NCBI GenBank assembly: GCA_905221605.1
Contig: CAJNDS010000130.1
Span: 1-64,000 of the forward strand
Reading direction: 5' to 3'
Origin: Symbiodinium natans
Lineage: Eukaryota; Sar; Dinophyceae; Suessiales; Symbiodiniaceae
DNA length: 64,000 nucleotides
Below the pieces are notes generated by a model. It was not told the DNA's origin. It saw nothing but the letters and a program-made list of their open reading frames with translations, and ran no database searches. Both the position numbers and the translations under genes were made by a program. Positions 17,901-25,224 of the stretch are shown one piece after another; within the stretch, counting starts at the first letter, position 1, and the number at the start of each line of letters is the position of its first letter.

Positions 17901-19377
17901 ACATTGGGATTCATACCCACATTGGGGTCTTCTGCAACCAAGGCTTCTTCCAGATGTTCTTCAGCGCCAGGCATCACCTCTTCCAGCACCGCCCTTTCAC
18001 CCAGAGACTCAGCTGCACCATTTCCAGCTCCACCATTCTGTCCACCATCCGAGGAAGGTTGGAGCCATCGCTTGGGAGAAGGCATTGCTTCTTGATCCCA
18101 AAGATCTTAAGACAACACTCAACCGCAGGGAACCTAATTTGGGCTCATAACCTACGGGGGCAACCGAAAGGGAACAGGGAAAGAAACCAACCCTCAACAG
18201 TCGCCTATATGGATTTCCCAGATCGAACCAGAAACAAGAACACCCACCCCTAAGGGGACAGGATAAGGGAGAAGGGACGGGACTACTCCAACCCGTTAAA
18301 CCCAACCCCAGGCGTACGTACTTTTTCAACAAAAGCTGACGGCTCTTGGCCATCTTGAGCCAAGAAGGATTTCCGGGTACGTTGACCCTTCCAACACCCA
18401 ACACTAACTCCTTTCTACAATACCAACTGCAGCTCCGCATAGGGTTTAGGGTTTAGGGTTTAGGGAATCAAAAGGACACCCTCCTCTCTCCTGCCATGGG
18501 ATTATACCCTGAAAAAAAAACAGAAGAAGGAATAAGGGCGCCAATAGGAGTGCACAGATGGATTTTACCTTGGGATGTTCCCCCTTATACTAGCAGTCCT
18601 TCGTAGGGATTATAACAAGGGGGTACTATAATCCCTATTAAGGACTGTTAGTGTAAGGGGGGAACATCCCAAGACTATACCCTGAAAAATAGAACTAAAG
18701 AGGGAAGAGTATTATAGTATAATTATGAAGGGGCCATAAGGGAATACTACTACTAGTACTAATTAATCCTAAACCCTAAACCCTAATCCCTAAACCCTAC
18801 CCAAATAACCTCCATATTAAGTTCCAGATGCACAAGTGTGACGGGCTCCGGCAGAGACTGCTTGAAACGGCCCCAGGTCCACAGGCACCTTGCACTGACC
18901 CGTGTTATTCAGGCCGAAGCAGACCACCTCACCATCAGTCCTCAACGCACAAGTATAAAGGTTGCCAGCAGAAACTTTGTCAACCGGCCCCAGGTCTGCT
19001 GGCACATCGCACTGGCCGAAGTAGTTGTCGCCGAAACACACCAGCCGACCATCAAGCTTCACTGCGCAAGTGTGACGGTAGCCTGCGGAGACTGTCAGAA
19101 CCGGCCCCAAATCTTCTGGTACATCGACCTGCCCAAAGAAGTTGTCGCCAAAGCAGGCAAGTTGGCCATCTGCTCCTAATGCACAGGTGTGATGCTGCCC
19201 CACAGACACTTGAACAGTCGCCGGCCACTGGTCTGCGGAAAGCATCATCTGGAACACGCGACGTGCCAATGACAGGCGTCGGACTCCACATGCCGTCGCC
19301 GGCTTGCGAAGGAATCGCCGATCGATGCTACAAGGCAGCACTTCTCTGAGGCATGGACCCACGCACCCAAACGCCAT
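8912..19377 (-). CDS. RCC1-repeat protein, three exons, first intron hosts the LTR element
   Basis: Exons (minus): 19377-18832, 9492-9369, 9225-8912. Together 984 nt, a 327-codon frame plus stop. The protein is a run of about seven RCC1/BLIP-II-like repeats, each with the pattern VSAGxxHTCAxxxDGxLxCFGxNxxGQxxVPxDLG. Such repeats form beta-propellers and serve as interaction or exchange-factor folds; the specific role here is unknown. Intron 1 (9493-18831) uses a GC donor (TGT|GCATCTGG) and AG|G acceptor (CCGAG|GCTTTG), and the join gives HTCA-LNQDGHAVCWG, exactly in register with the repeat. Intron 2 (9226-9368) is GT-AG and restores VRKGGQLVCFG. The start is the first ATG of the frame, followed by a 44-residue Arg/Cys-rich leader before the first repeat. 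The end (NLGSLFV, stop) may be real or an unrecognised donor. Confidence 0.8.
9226..9368 (-). mobile_element. RCC1 intron 2, TIR-like element (family 4)
   Basis: 143-bp GT-AG intron with inverted edges (GGTGGGGGTTT on one side, AAACCCCCAG on the other). The inner half is the family 4 repeat (TTTATGAAAACAGGGGACCC, AAATAGTAGGATTCCC, AAGGACCCCA), also found at 5209-5290 and 58984-59150. It includes a short CCCTAAA run. Confidence 0.65.
9506..9584. repeat. TTTAGGG array, left side of LTR insertion
   Basis: About eleven units. The last five bases (TAGGG, 9580-9584) are the left target duplication of the LTR element. Confidence 0.95.
9585..9872 (-). repeat. 3' LTR
   Basis: 288 bp. Minus-strand start TGCGGAGCTGCAG, end CCCCCGTA. 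Differs from the 5' LTR by an inserted T near 9795 and one C/A change near 9858. Confidence 0.92.
9873..9882 (-). other. polypurine tract
   Basis: Minus strand reads ACAGGGGGAG directly before the TG of the 3' LTR, the expected place and composition for a plus-strand primer. Confidence 0.75.
9883..10226 (-). other. element 3' untranslated segment
   Basis: No protein-like frame between the end of the Lys-rich ORF and the polypurine tract. Confidence 0.6.
10227..11090 (-). CDS. element ORF3, Lys/Glu-rich protein, 287 aa
   Basis: Its ATG overlaps the stop of the preceding CCCH ORF in an ATGA quartet (11090-11087), suggesting coupled re-initiation or a -1 shift. The N-terminal 90 residues are acidic and probably helical; residues about 95-230 are highly basic with runs such as KKVKKKRK and KTKKKEKSQSPKKEE (possible nuclear localisation or nucleic-acid binding). 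The C-terminal 50 residues are again helical (SDLEYILLQLHLRI). No catalytic motif is seen. Function unknown. Confidence 0.65.
   Translation of the reverse strand: MTELLMEAISFLSDGKSDLARAEADPLFKLLKFNGDADQMDREWVSWTTSMLSVLELHEVVKSYDVSLAEVEEWVNDLRIWYERANLGEEKDSKRGKKRSLERESSKDIPAEKEVVETSETEVAVEEEMKKVKKKRKAAAIEDPYTLLVPKPKKMPANIERGGSSSNAVVSAGEKASKMRTKSNVGGKTKKKEKSQSPKKEEVVMVQGPEEKDRPSDVDAPASTTVNAELGQSCQAIEDAKREGLVSSIQRCVQDPVLTVSDLEYILLQLHLRIANNRKKEVIGWYG
11087..12352 (-). CDS. element ORF2, three-finger CCCH protein (frame-disturbed at N-terminus)
   Basis: The open frame from 12352 has 421 codons. Only the part from about 12070 down looks like real protein; the first ~90 codons are probably an out-of-frame reading. 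Three CCCH fingers lie at residues about 290-375: C-x9-C-x5-C-x3-H, then C-x8-C-x5-C-x3-H twice. Such fingers bind RNA in TTP, MBNL and TRM-type proteins, so a nucleocapsid-like RNA-binding role is inferred. The real upstream sequence lies one frame away (12480-12070, with LAARRAQLMEFLQAATCADQ and a DDDADEE acidic patch). The C-terminal tail is Pro/Arg-rich. Confidence 0.65.
   Translation of the reverse strand: MLMKKWILRQRCWKFWDRRMRYLIKGTMNPLFPLKMLEVRQLVTLEGMAKRQKFLRKRRHPVGHQDWRTQGFSCGQCTPAWLPISLCRTALLVRSLKFDSTKGYPGEGPNNGDNPSSKRNLPWISEDYLDEVVSKKMERSSDMDGLDGLVPGSEGPLEKVEVENVTASKILMALWKKGYRAGYRRLCRLNASGCKVGAMKRPIKRVQKIGTRKAFLKMFNVFGSSQHGSGAGGKPIMKVVGPRPGFPAVLQASNTDSTLGEGSSSQVHGNVHVEQNRPMDRYEAERLEKRKKGFCYWFSKGKDRCKFGENCKFIHSEDDVVLHSYWCKYYVAGRDCFAGKECAFSHDATGVRCIQFAQSGKCRYGDRCVFEHGDPLDEQRPRSPRTPPRDGPRRSSGAKGGEKEISPEQFDDGEEDFMIPK
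12060..12800 (-). pseudogene. frame-hopping segment between ORF1 and ORF2
   Basis: Protein-like sequence passes through several frames here: the ORF1 frame to about 12715, another frame (VGNYPLSVMGALLSPGLEGE) to about 12570, the first frame again (IELMARVAKLVHPFLT) to about 12480, a further frame to about 12070, then the first frame into the CCCH fingers. The stop that ends ORF1 (TGA at 12652-12650) is in frame with what follows. Explanations: uncorrected assembly indels, an inactive copy, or introns (GGTAAGAT near 12078 and a pyrimidine-rich CCCTAG near 12480 look like splice sites). Confidence 0.6.
12650..18085 (-). CDS. element ORF1, 1811-aa WW + S1-like + CCCH protein (gag position)
   Basis: The ATG at 18085 is 67 nt inside the 5' LTR edge, the usual place of gag. 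Residues about 218-247 match a WW domain (GTTWEWHFHEDGRQYYY ... SKWTLP). Residues about 665-730 resemble an S1/cold-shock OB fold (EGDEIMGLVRCINGYGAFLD, then GDTVNGTVKRVEDDG). CCCH fingers lie near residues 970 (C-x7-C-x5-C-x3-H), 1062 (same spacing) and 1114 (C-x8-C-x6-C-x3-H). Between them are long acidic, Ser/Glu-rich disordered stretches; near residue 1400 there is an Arg/Ser-rich basic patch. No protease, integrase, RT or RNase H motif was found. WW, S1 and CCCH point to an RNA- and protein-binding structural protein. Classic copia Gag has a CCHC knuckle, not CCCH, so this is an unusual gag. Confidence 0.75.
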   Translation of the reverse strand: MPSPKRWLQPSSDGGQNGGAGNGAAESLGERAVLEEVMPGAEEHLEEALVAEDPNVGMNPNVDMVSNAEAEGRAVSVSPKPGEKRNWDATGGIDREMEVTVLRVLQKHGYQPSTSTSGRMVDQGSQTDLIGEVLQAARRPLNKIKGDPSASSLGGGSGYEQKGADSFEAAPTAEYAMGEEEILQMEAERLRQLSEEEDEMRQVSERDGFRKDEHLIKACDGTTWEWHFHEDGRQYYYCLDTQESKWTLPVVGEKMKSDEVVGSPSGNELEMEAALGSSSSTPTPESTRAFQGSVNSVGEKDFSSTIRDSGPRAGGDAPTSGSPDEEGISGNRADIAEAQHLDREEMEALAEGVAAVESVGPEGKMPNVVIGTVSAAEERVVDVVPVVQEGGPGDSEDGGKKLCVTTEEVSSSGAKSLAIQGEKEASGTAGDTEDLKDEAWSANDARVNVPDSTWSAKEARVEAHMVSRSTGDCNNGAQVSAAADDGGSQVDALVQPEVSCEERNGKGYTGADEAAVVNDGGNSPLETMEPKEPAVEENVPAVDEQFNRPAVEENLPAAEGVTKDSNDGSTPMKGEVLPSGSSPEVDTERTAADEARPLAGRKEGPEPLEHKMDDLVGLVQEPDEQCDPKVKTKDAPGADDTEMVSEEHAKKVPRAGALESPGEHCYQEGDEIMGLVRCINGYGAFLDHGDVNVLIPAEGNNAHQFKFGDTVNGTVKRVEDDGTIILDTFLVLEEDEEDSSSTLRKWKPSGWSTWWTDSWYAGQWYQDSGSQWDWKREEEQSDGRVADQELSSEEQEERQLYGEKIYKALLETGNEDEAYVGKITGMLLGRPMEYLQECVADQSFLNAEARRAYGILQSDGWEPDGTESTGLGKISIFPRKQYHNALFELACRKRRFTRPVVGEAVAMVLSQGEDELWNALWLDTKRFLQELDGAVQSMSKRENKPMEAYMDPDQYKKAHMTPQTVSPGYSKLCKFFNRGRCRNGDGCPYEHRRYGEGWPEGGSTEPKNSQEAGDEDGNIGDPPTEEGAVDEAQQEREDLAFRAKYNFGKGASKGEPTSGEPKGRLCLYYNQGGCKYGTTCRYLHNDDIALEGTWEPGKSWDNASRKALRDAGFHHCCFDYYIRGRCRKGSNFCKYSHDEMSDERLTHLKHLVHVANQVRFEKERGWEISDRSTFQPPASGGAESSSSSAPKALQMTNVSQKEGEKGILDEAEDDEQKNSVAQSTGTRLQNPEEPIENWMARNEHLWVYTPHVSEVMITLGVTNVSDLQEFIFVEDLVDKGINKVTACKILQLVGGVRYRPGGPEKAVPSDASVRVQQSSGSKGTGREAVRTLTQVREAEGSGAKTMPRGSYRELFDKVRYRDAWTLAQRSPLCVQKLQLVGVGMPPVNPPTKKYRSRSNPVRRGRPLLDKKQVRQVPRSRSQRRVQPAEVVEKPKPLELKPRGGLSYRFSRAWADVVDDDEQAEALVSYAASSSDSSEEETNAAQRMREIFLQERDSQRTAIRGNVPLGGSSGPNDGQKKSVHLGEGRDKASRGETRQEVTSQVFSLPQPSRRTEQSQKRARDGSVIVGSLAVGSTDEVLPGQGVAGQVNVSGSAQVLPGQEVAGQETALEGAVQISGEETDQKEGEGGSNELRGDGAKILDVCPVKKDPQQLLVKGLLTRIYWKVAVGKLPVGQRGCQKGSNKMDRNLVISMSSEGASEQDENLALEDDADQSMGDGAMVVMLYDPGTLIQSPTTDWVMRRGLTDRTIWPAIAATAQRICAEMVQVDEMNAQLGTGALLFKGEIKDIMVICISRSMTIRACRRWEIILFP
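18141..18152 (-). other. primer-binding site, half-tRNA-Met type
   Basis: The plus strand GGGCTCATAACC, directly inside the 5' LTR edge, equals the anticodon stem-loop of initiator tRNA-Met (C-U-C-A-U-A-A loop with GGG/CC stem). The element RNA would pair with it as GGTTATGAGCCC. Copia and Ty5 prime from an iMet fragment cut in the anticodon loop, so this is a good match to that mode and not to the usual TGG-starting site. Confidence 0.75.
18153..18439 (-). repeat. 5' LTR
   Basis: 287 bp, nearly identical to 9585-9872. Its outer edge is followed by TAGGG and a short TTTAGGG run. Confidence 0.92.
18570..18672. mobile_element. MITE family 2, fold-back element in RCC1 intron 1
   Basis: 103-bp near-perfect palindrome: TTGGGATGTTCCCCCTTATA at the left, its complement at the right, and AGGGATTATA/TATAATCCCT in the middle. 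It lies in the original, pre-LTR part of the intron. Confidence 0.88.
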
Positions 19378-19499
19378 CCAGAACCGGCACCGCGGCTTTC
19401 ACTCTTGAGCCGAGCAGCGGCCGTGCCGAAACAGCAAACAACAAGCAAAAGCCTCCAAGCCTCCGTCTCTTACTCTAGACGCTGAGCCTGACACTTGCG

Positions 19500-20090
19500 A
19501 AAGCTAAAGCCACAAACCCTAACCCCTAAACCCTAAACCCTGAACCCTAAGACCTAAACCCTAAACCCCACACACCGACCAGAAAGCCCCCAGAAGCTCA
19601 TGCTTGGCTTAGGCTAGTAGTAGAGATGAGATGCCCTACTTATACCTCGTTTTGTATCCAGGCCTCGTAACGACTGCCGCTACTTGGAAGTCTACGTACT
19701 TATGACTACCCATGAACCTTTGAGTAAGAAACCGTTAACAACCCGAAGCCCTGAAGCGCGCTGCGCAACCTCTCACCCCTGCTGCTAAGGCGGTTCACGT
19801 AAACATTGTCCGCGGCGCAGCTCCACAGACGCATCATTGTAGGGCCGAGCGCCCCAAACCCTAAACCCCACCCTTCTTGCGACGGCCCCAAACCCTACAT
19901 CCTAAACCCCAGCTATACCCTGGACATACTAAAGCCTAAGCTCACCGCCCCAAAAGGAGGAGCCGAGAGACTAGGCTGGCGCTGAAAAAAACCTCCGAAC
20001 AACTAAGGCTCACAGTAGCCTTGAGGGCGGAGATTTGGGGTCTAAGCATGAAGGGTGCAGGGTTTAGAGTCTTTGTTGTATTCGGGCTAA
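19500..20090. other. repeat-rich spacer upstream of the RCC1 gene
   Basis: Short CCCTAAA runs and a partial family 3 MITE (about 19612-19728, ending CTTATGACTACCCATGAACC). No supported gene. Confidence 0.5.
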
Positions 20091-21062
20091 ACCCTAAACC
20101 CTAAACCCTAAACCCTAAACACCCAGAGGCGGCCGGCAGCTTGAGTTTCGGGGTGGGAGTTGGACTTCAGGGTTCAGGGTTTAGGGTTGATAATTTTCAG
20201 GGTTGTGGGCGAGCGTCGCGGCCTGGTGGGCTCAGGACATGCTTGGGTGCTGGGTTTAGGGTTTAGGGTTTAGGGTTTGTTTTAAGGGTGGAGGCCCCTC
20301 CCACTTTGTCATGGCATCATGCCTGCTGGGGCCGAAATGCGACGGTGGCATAAGATGCGTGCACTGTTGGGCTGAGATGGGGAACCTATAGCCAGTATAC
20401 TCCTGTCTGGAGTCTTTCAGAACAGAATTTACGACAAGAGAGGGCCCCAAATCCGGAAATCCTTTTCGGGAGCATGACCCCGTAAAGGCCCAACAAAGCT
20501 GTGCAAGAACAGGCTTTCATACCAAGAAAGCTGAGAGAAGGACCGCGCAAGAGAGAATGAGCAAAAATCCCAGGAACGACAGCCTGTAAACTTCGAAGCA
20601 CAAGGCGCAACACCCACGCCCAAAACACTCTAATTCACATGCTCGGACGACCCCACTTAAAAGTTTCAGGCCTAAACCGTCCCATAAACGAAAATCACCA
20701 ACCGAACTTGCCATTTCTCTCCAACAGCAACAATGAAATCTTTCTTCCCCCAAAGCCTAAACCCTTCTCTTTTGAACCCAGACTCCTGGGAAGTCAGCAA
20801 AGCCTAAATCCTGAATGCGCAACCCTCCCCCACCCTAAACCCTAAACCCTAAACCCTAAACCCTAAACCCCCAACATGACCCGAGGGCCCCGCGCGCCAC
20901 GTGCCGTGAAGTGGGCGGCGCCGGGGAGCAGAAAGGTCCTTGGCCAGATCCTGGGCTGTGACAAGGCTGTGTCTGGGCATCAAGCTCAGGTTTACGTGGA
21001 GGTCCATGGGTTTAGGGTTCAGGATTTAGGCTTTTTGGGCTTAGGGTTTAGGGTTTAGGGCT

Positions 21063-21172
21063 ACTTGGAGGTCCCTGGGTACGTAGATATGAGCAGGCAT
21101 AGGGTCATAAGTAGGGTAAGTCTAATTAAAAGCCCTGGTCAGGGTGCTCTTCCTGCCCATGAACCTCCAAGT
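21063..21172. mobile_element. MITE family 3 copy
   Basis: Inverted ends ACTTGGAGGTCCCTGGG and CCCATGAACCTCCAAGT, with AGGGTCATAAGTAGGGT inside. Confidence 0.8.
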
Positions 21173-21549
21173 AGGGTTCAGGCGATTGAGGGGTGGATTT
21201 CAAGGATGGTGCTCCTTGAGGGCCTGAGACTTAAACAATGTTTTGATAGACCCACAGTGGGCACGACATTCACAATCAAACCCTAAACCCTAAACCCCAA
21301 ACCCTAAACCCTAAAACCCCTAATCCCTCCACGACCCAGCCCCGACATACAGGGTTCAGGGTTCATGGTGTCGGGCTGCGTGGAGTAATCCCTCCCCCCT
21401 CATATTAAATTAAACCGCCACACCCCCTAATAGCAAATACTCCCCACACACGATATTATAACCATAATGGGAGTACTTTTATTAGTGGTACGGGGAGGGT
21501 TTAACATTAGGGGGAGTGGTTTAAATGGCGGAGGGGTTGTCAAGGATGC

Positions 21550-21645
21550 AAGGCAGCCACTCAAGACCAGCGTCAGGCGCAGCACGCGGTCGTCAAGGTT
21601 GTCCTGTCGAACGCTGCTGGCACCAGAACCGTGCGTCATGTGGTT
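21550..21645 (-). CDS. possible exon, unknown product
   Basis: Minus frame SVRQDNLDDRVLRLTLVLSG has protein-like composition and is bounded by a CCCTAAA array and a TTAG..GGGG repeat. No family recognised. Confidence 0.3.
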
Positions 21646-22325
21646 AACCCTAAACCCTAAACCCTAAACCCTTTTTGCAGCAGGACTCCTCACCACAACC
21701 CCTAAACCCTAAACCCTAAACCCTAAACCCTAAACCCTAAACCTCAGAGCCCTTTTTTGAACCCGGACTGAACTGCTCGCTGCGAGAGCCCTTCGTGAGC
21801 AACGGACTTTGAGGCTGCCAAGGTCATGAAGTGACCTAGGAACCTCAGTATCAAGGGGCTAAAGGAGGGTTTAGGGTTTAGGGTTTAGGGTTTAGGGTTT
21901 CCTTAGAAGGGACCTTACGGTTCATTTAGGGGTTATTTGGAGGCTACTGAGGTATATCGGGACTCTATAAGGTACACCTAGGGGGTTCTCTAGGGAATAA
22001 GATTAAGGGCACATTCTAGGGGTCCCTCCTTCAACCCCTTCACAGTAATCTAGGAACCTAAGATTTTTAAAGGGCTCCATGTTTAGCATTGAGGGGGTTT
22101 AATAACTATCAGGAACCTAGGACCAAAAAATGGCTGACTTCTGAACCCCTCCTAAAAGTTTGAACCCAAGAGGTTTAAGTCCGAAGAGCCAGCCAGAAGA
22201 AGGCCAAGAAAAAGGGGACAGAAGAACCGCCTGGGAGACCTTATTGGCAAAAGAGCGGGGAGGAGGGGGGGGGGGGGGGTTTCGGTGCAAGACAGACACC
22301 CGAGCAAGAAGCACTTGTCCCTAAA

Positions 22326-22392
22326 CCCTAAACGCCTCTGAAACCCGCCCTAAACCCTAAACCCTAAACCCTAAACCCTAAACCCTAAACCC
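22326..22392. repeat. CCCTAAA array
   Basis: Seven or more units with one interruption. Confidence 0.9.
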
Positions 22393-22540
22393 CTCTAAAA
22401 GCAGCCCACCCCACCTCGAGGAGGCAATGGAGGCTGCACTTGTCCTGGAAGGCGTCACCCCGAGAGGGCAACACCCACATGTCTCAAAGCATCTTGCAAC
22501 ATCTCAAGAGCAACCCTCAGGATTTAAGGTTTAGGGTTAA

Positions 22541-22584
22541 TTTTTGCCACCCGCTTAGCTGACCTCTCGGACACTCTGCAGGGA
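22541..22584. repeat. 43-bp TTTTTGCC...GCAGGGA cassette, copy 1
   Basis: Differs at only one position over 43 bp from the copy at 41326-41369. Degenerate relatives lie at 48108, 49856 and 60331. Preceded by telomere-type repeats. Confidence 0.8.
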
Positions 22585-22763
22585 GATTGGCTAGATCAGT
22601 CGGACTGGGTGCAGGGGTTCTCGTCTCAGGTTTAGGGTTTAGGGTTTTGGGTTTTAGGTTTAGGCCTTACGGCTTAACACGAAGGTGTGGCAACATCACT
22701 GCTAAAGTATGCAAGAGCTCACCGGAAACGAGAAGATCAAAACACGATCGGCGCGTGCGACAA

Positions 22764-22768
<5 letters not shown>

Positions 22769-22818
<50 letters not shown>
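22769..22818. repeat. TC microsatellite
   Basis: About 25 TC units. Confidence 0.95.
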
Positions 22819-22819
<1 letters not shown>

Positions 22820-23511
22820 ACCCTACATGAACGAAACCCCGAAGCAAACATCGCCTGAACAAACGAGCGTGCGCGCAAGCGATTGAAAGGCTCAAGGCTC
22901 AAAGTCTGAAGCCAAGCGTACAACTCGAACCCTTCGAGCCCCCGTAACGTCAACCCGAAACTTTGTTACTGGCAATGAAGCTGGCTGTTTGGGGTTTAGG
23001 GGTTAGGGCTTAAGGTTCAGGGTTTGGGGTTTGGGGTTTAGGGTTGCACGATCTAACTTTTCGGCGTATATTCTTCGCAGCTTTGGTTGCCAAAAAAACT
23101 GCGCAATTTGGGTCAAAGCCCAACCCCTTTTGAACTACATGCCTGGAAGTGAGACTTAAAAAAAGAAGACCTGAAGCATCCAGCCTGCGAGGCATCTGCT
23201 TGGAAAAACTCCCCTAGACCCCACACCCTTCCGATTCTAACTACAGACTGCGGGCAATGGCGGGAAAACCTGCCAGGACCGGGGCATGTACAGCCCCAAA
23301 CCTTAAACCCTAAACCATTTTGGGGGTGGAAGTTGCGGTTCCTTGAACACAGGAGCAGTACTCTTGACTGCACGTCTCTATCCGACAAAGCCCTAAACCC
23401 TAACCAAAGCCCCAGGCCAGACCTCCACCGAAGCCCACTGCGGAGCATCGGCGAGGCGGTTGAAGGCTGCCCTGGCAAGGCAGCCCTGACGCATCAAAGT
23501 TCAGGCCGGGG

Positions 23512-23625
23512 TTTAGGGTTTAGGGTTTAGGGTTTAGGGTTTAGGGTTTAGGGTTTAGGGATTAGGGTTTAGGGATTAGGGTTTAGGGTTTAGGGTTTAG
23601 GGTTTAGGGTTTAGGGTTTAGGGCC
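23512..23625. repeat. TTTAGGG array
   Basis: About 16 units with two GGGATTAGGG variants. Confidence 0.95.
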
Positions 23626-23929
23626 GAAGAGGGTGCTCGGGGTTTCGGGTTTTTGGGCTTCGGATTTGGGGGGTTTAAGGCTTCGACAACTTCCTACTGC
23701 CGGGCTGCCCTGTACAAATCGAAAAGCATAGAAAAGGTTTTTTTGCCACCCACGCTGCACACACTAGCAGCGCGTGCCCTTCCACAGGGACTAGTCAAGC
23801 AATTTTTCAGCAGACACCGGCACCCACCGACCGCCAGCGATCCGAACCTAGATTAATCCTAATACCCGTCCTGCTCGCAAAGGTCGCAAAAGGCCGGGCT
23901 TTAGCAACAAAAACCCAAACCCCACAGTT

Positions 23930-24780
23930 GGGAGACTAGTTCCCCAAGCTCAGGTCATAGTGAATGTCATAGTGTTCCATGGTTGTGCATTCTTTTGTTT
24001 GGTTCGTCTTGCTTTTGGTTTCTCGAACAATTGCTTTTACCATCCTTTCTTCTATTAGATATGCAGAATGTATACCCTCTACACATACATGATGCGGGTA
24101 GTTATTTCTACATCGTCTTTGCATTTCCATAGCAGGAAAGCCTTACAAGAGTAAGCATTTCTTGGGAAAGCGGGTCACTCTTTTAATAATTGGGCTTGCC
24201 TCCTATAGGAATGCAAAGACGATTTAGTATAGTATGGAACCGTTGGGAGGGCAGGGGCTTATGATTCATGTACTTGATATTCTTGCTTTTCTCGCATCAC
24301 CCTATGCACTCGAATGCCTGATGTTGTTCATGGCTTCTGGGATACCATTCTTTCTTCTCCATTGTCTGTATTATGTACAGCACATATTGCCTATATACAC
24401 ACATACATGATGTGGGTAGTTCTTCTACCTTTTCTTTTCAATTTTCATAGGAGGCAAGCCCTACAAACAAAGGCATTTCCAACCCCAAAAATGTCGAAAA
24501 TAATGACATCATATTTGCTCACAGTATTCTCGCGTCCCCGGGCTTCCAACTATGATCTTTGGCCTCACTCTCTGCGCTTGCATACTTCAGAGTCTTATGG
24601 TTTGAGGATTACCATCCTTCTTCTCCACTATCACATACCACCCGATATACATATGTGATGCGGGTACTTATTTTATATGTTCTTTGCGTTTCCATAGGAG
24701 GTACGCCCTACAAACATATGCATTTCTTGGGGAAGCATCTCCATAGGAGACAAACCCACAAAAAACAAAGAACAACAAAT
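23930..24780. repeat. degenerate long tandem repeat, about 2.5-3 units
   Basis: The block ACATACATGATGCGGGTAGT ... TTTGCATTTCCATAGGAGG ... AAGCATTTCTTGGG recurs starting near 24079, 24398 and 24643, with a shared preface (ACCATCCTTTCTTCT). The units are about 245-320 bp apart and strongly diverged. Base composition is more AT-rich than the neighbourhood and there are no telomere-type units inside, so it has a separate origin. Confidence 0.7.
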
Positions 24781-24926
24781 ACTTTTCGGAGTTGGGGTTG
24801 GTCTTGGGGCCGGGGGGGTGAGCAATTAAACCCCTCTCCGAGCCCAACCCTAAACCCTAAAGCCCAGCGGGCAAGAAGGCCCCTACTCTTCTATTACCAC
24901 GGGTGAACTTCGGACTGCGCACCCCT

Positions 24927-25028
24927 ACTTGAAGGTTCACGGGTAATTCTCAGCGGGGTTATAAGTAGGGTCACTTGGTATTTGGGGTACTTATGACCCT
25001 ACTTATGACTACCCATGAATCGTCAAGT
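24927..25028. mobile_element. MITE family 3 copy
   Basis: Ends ACTTGAAGGTTCACGGGTA and CTACCCATGAATCGTCAAGT; inner arms TTATAAGTAGGGTCA / TGACCCTACTTATGA are perfect. Confidence 0.85.
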
Positions 25029-25224
25029 AAACCCCCATCGGCTTGCACGGGAGAAAACCCCAAAACCATAGGCCTTGAACCCTGAACCCCAAAATCGTGA
25101 ACCAAAACCCGAAACCCTAAACCCTTCTTCCCCCCCTCTAAGGTACTCACATTAGCCAAGCCCCGACACCTCAGACTAACGTTCCCCGTTGTCGTATATT
25201 ATCGTATATGTAGGATCCCCTTAT

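Larger units (their letters stand above)
9585..18439 (-). mobile_element. copia-like LTR retroelement without visible pol, 8.86 kb
   Basis: Two direct 288/287-bp repeats bound the element and differ by one base and one indel, so insertion is recent. A 5-bp duplication TAGGG (9580-9584 and 18440-18444) flanks it; removing the element and one copy restores an in-phase TTTAGGG array. The element reads on the minus strand: 5' LTR, primer site, three or more ORFs, polypurine tract, 3' LTR. LTR ends are TG...TA rather than TG...CA. The primer site pairs with the tRNA-Met anticodon arm, as known for Drosophila copia and yeast Ty5. I found no YxDD reverse transcriptase motif, no DDE integrase or HHCC motif and no D-T/S-G protease in any frame, so the element is probably non-autonomous (TR-GAG/LARD-like). 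Confidence 0.88.

Noticed and set aside
18141-18152. Part of a tRNA-Met gene
   Set aside because: Only the anticodon arm is present; no acceptor, D or T arms nearby. Its position at the LTR edge fits a primer site.
18345-18365. TTGGCTCAAG in the 5' LTR, a 10-nt match to the spliced-leader 3' end
   Set aside because: Short enough to occur by chance in 64 kb, and the 3' LTR copy has a T insertion in it; no leader bases before it. Not used as evidence of a leader in the element.
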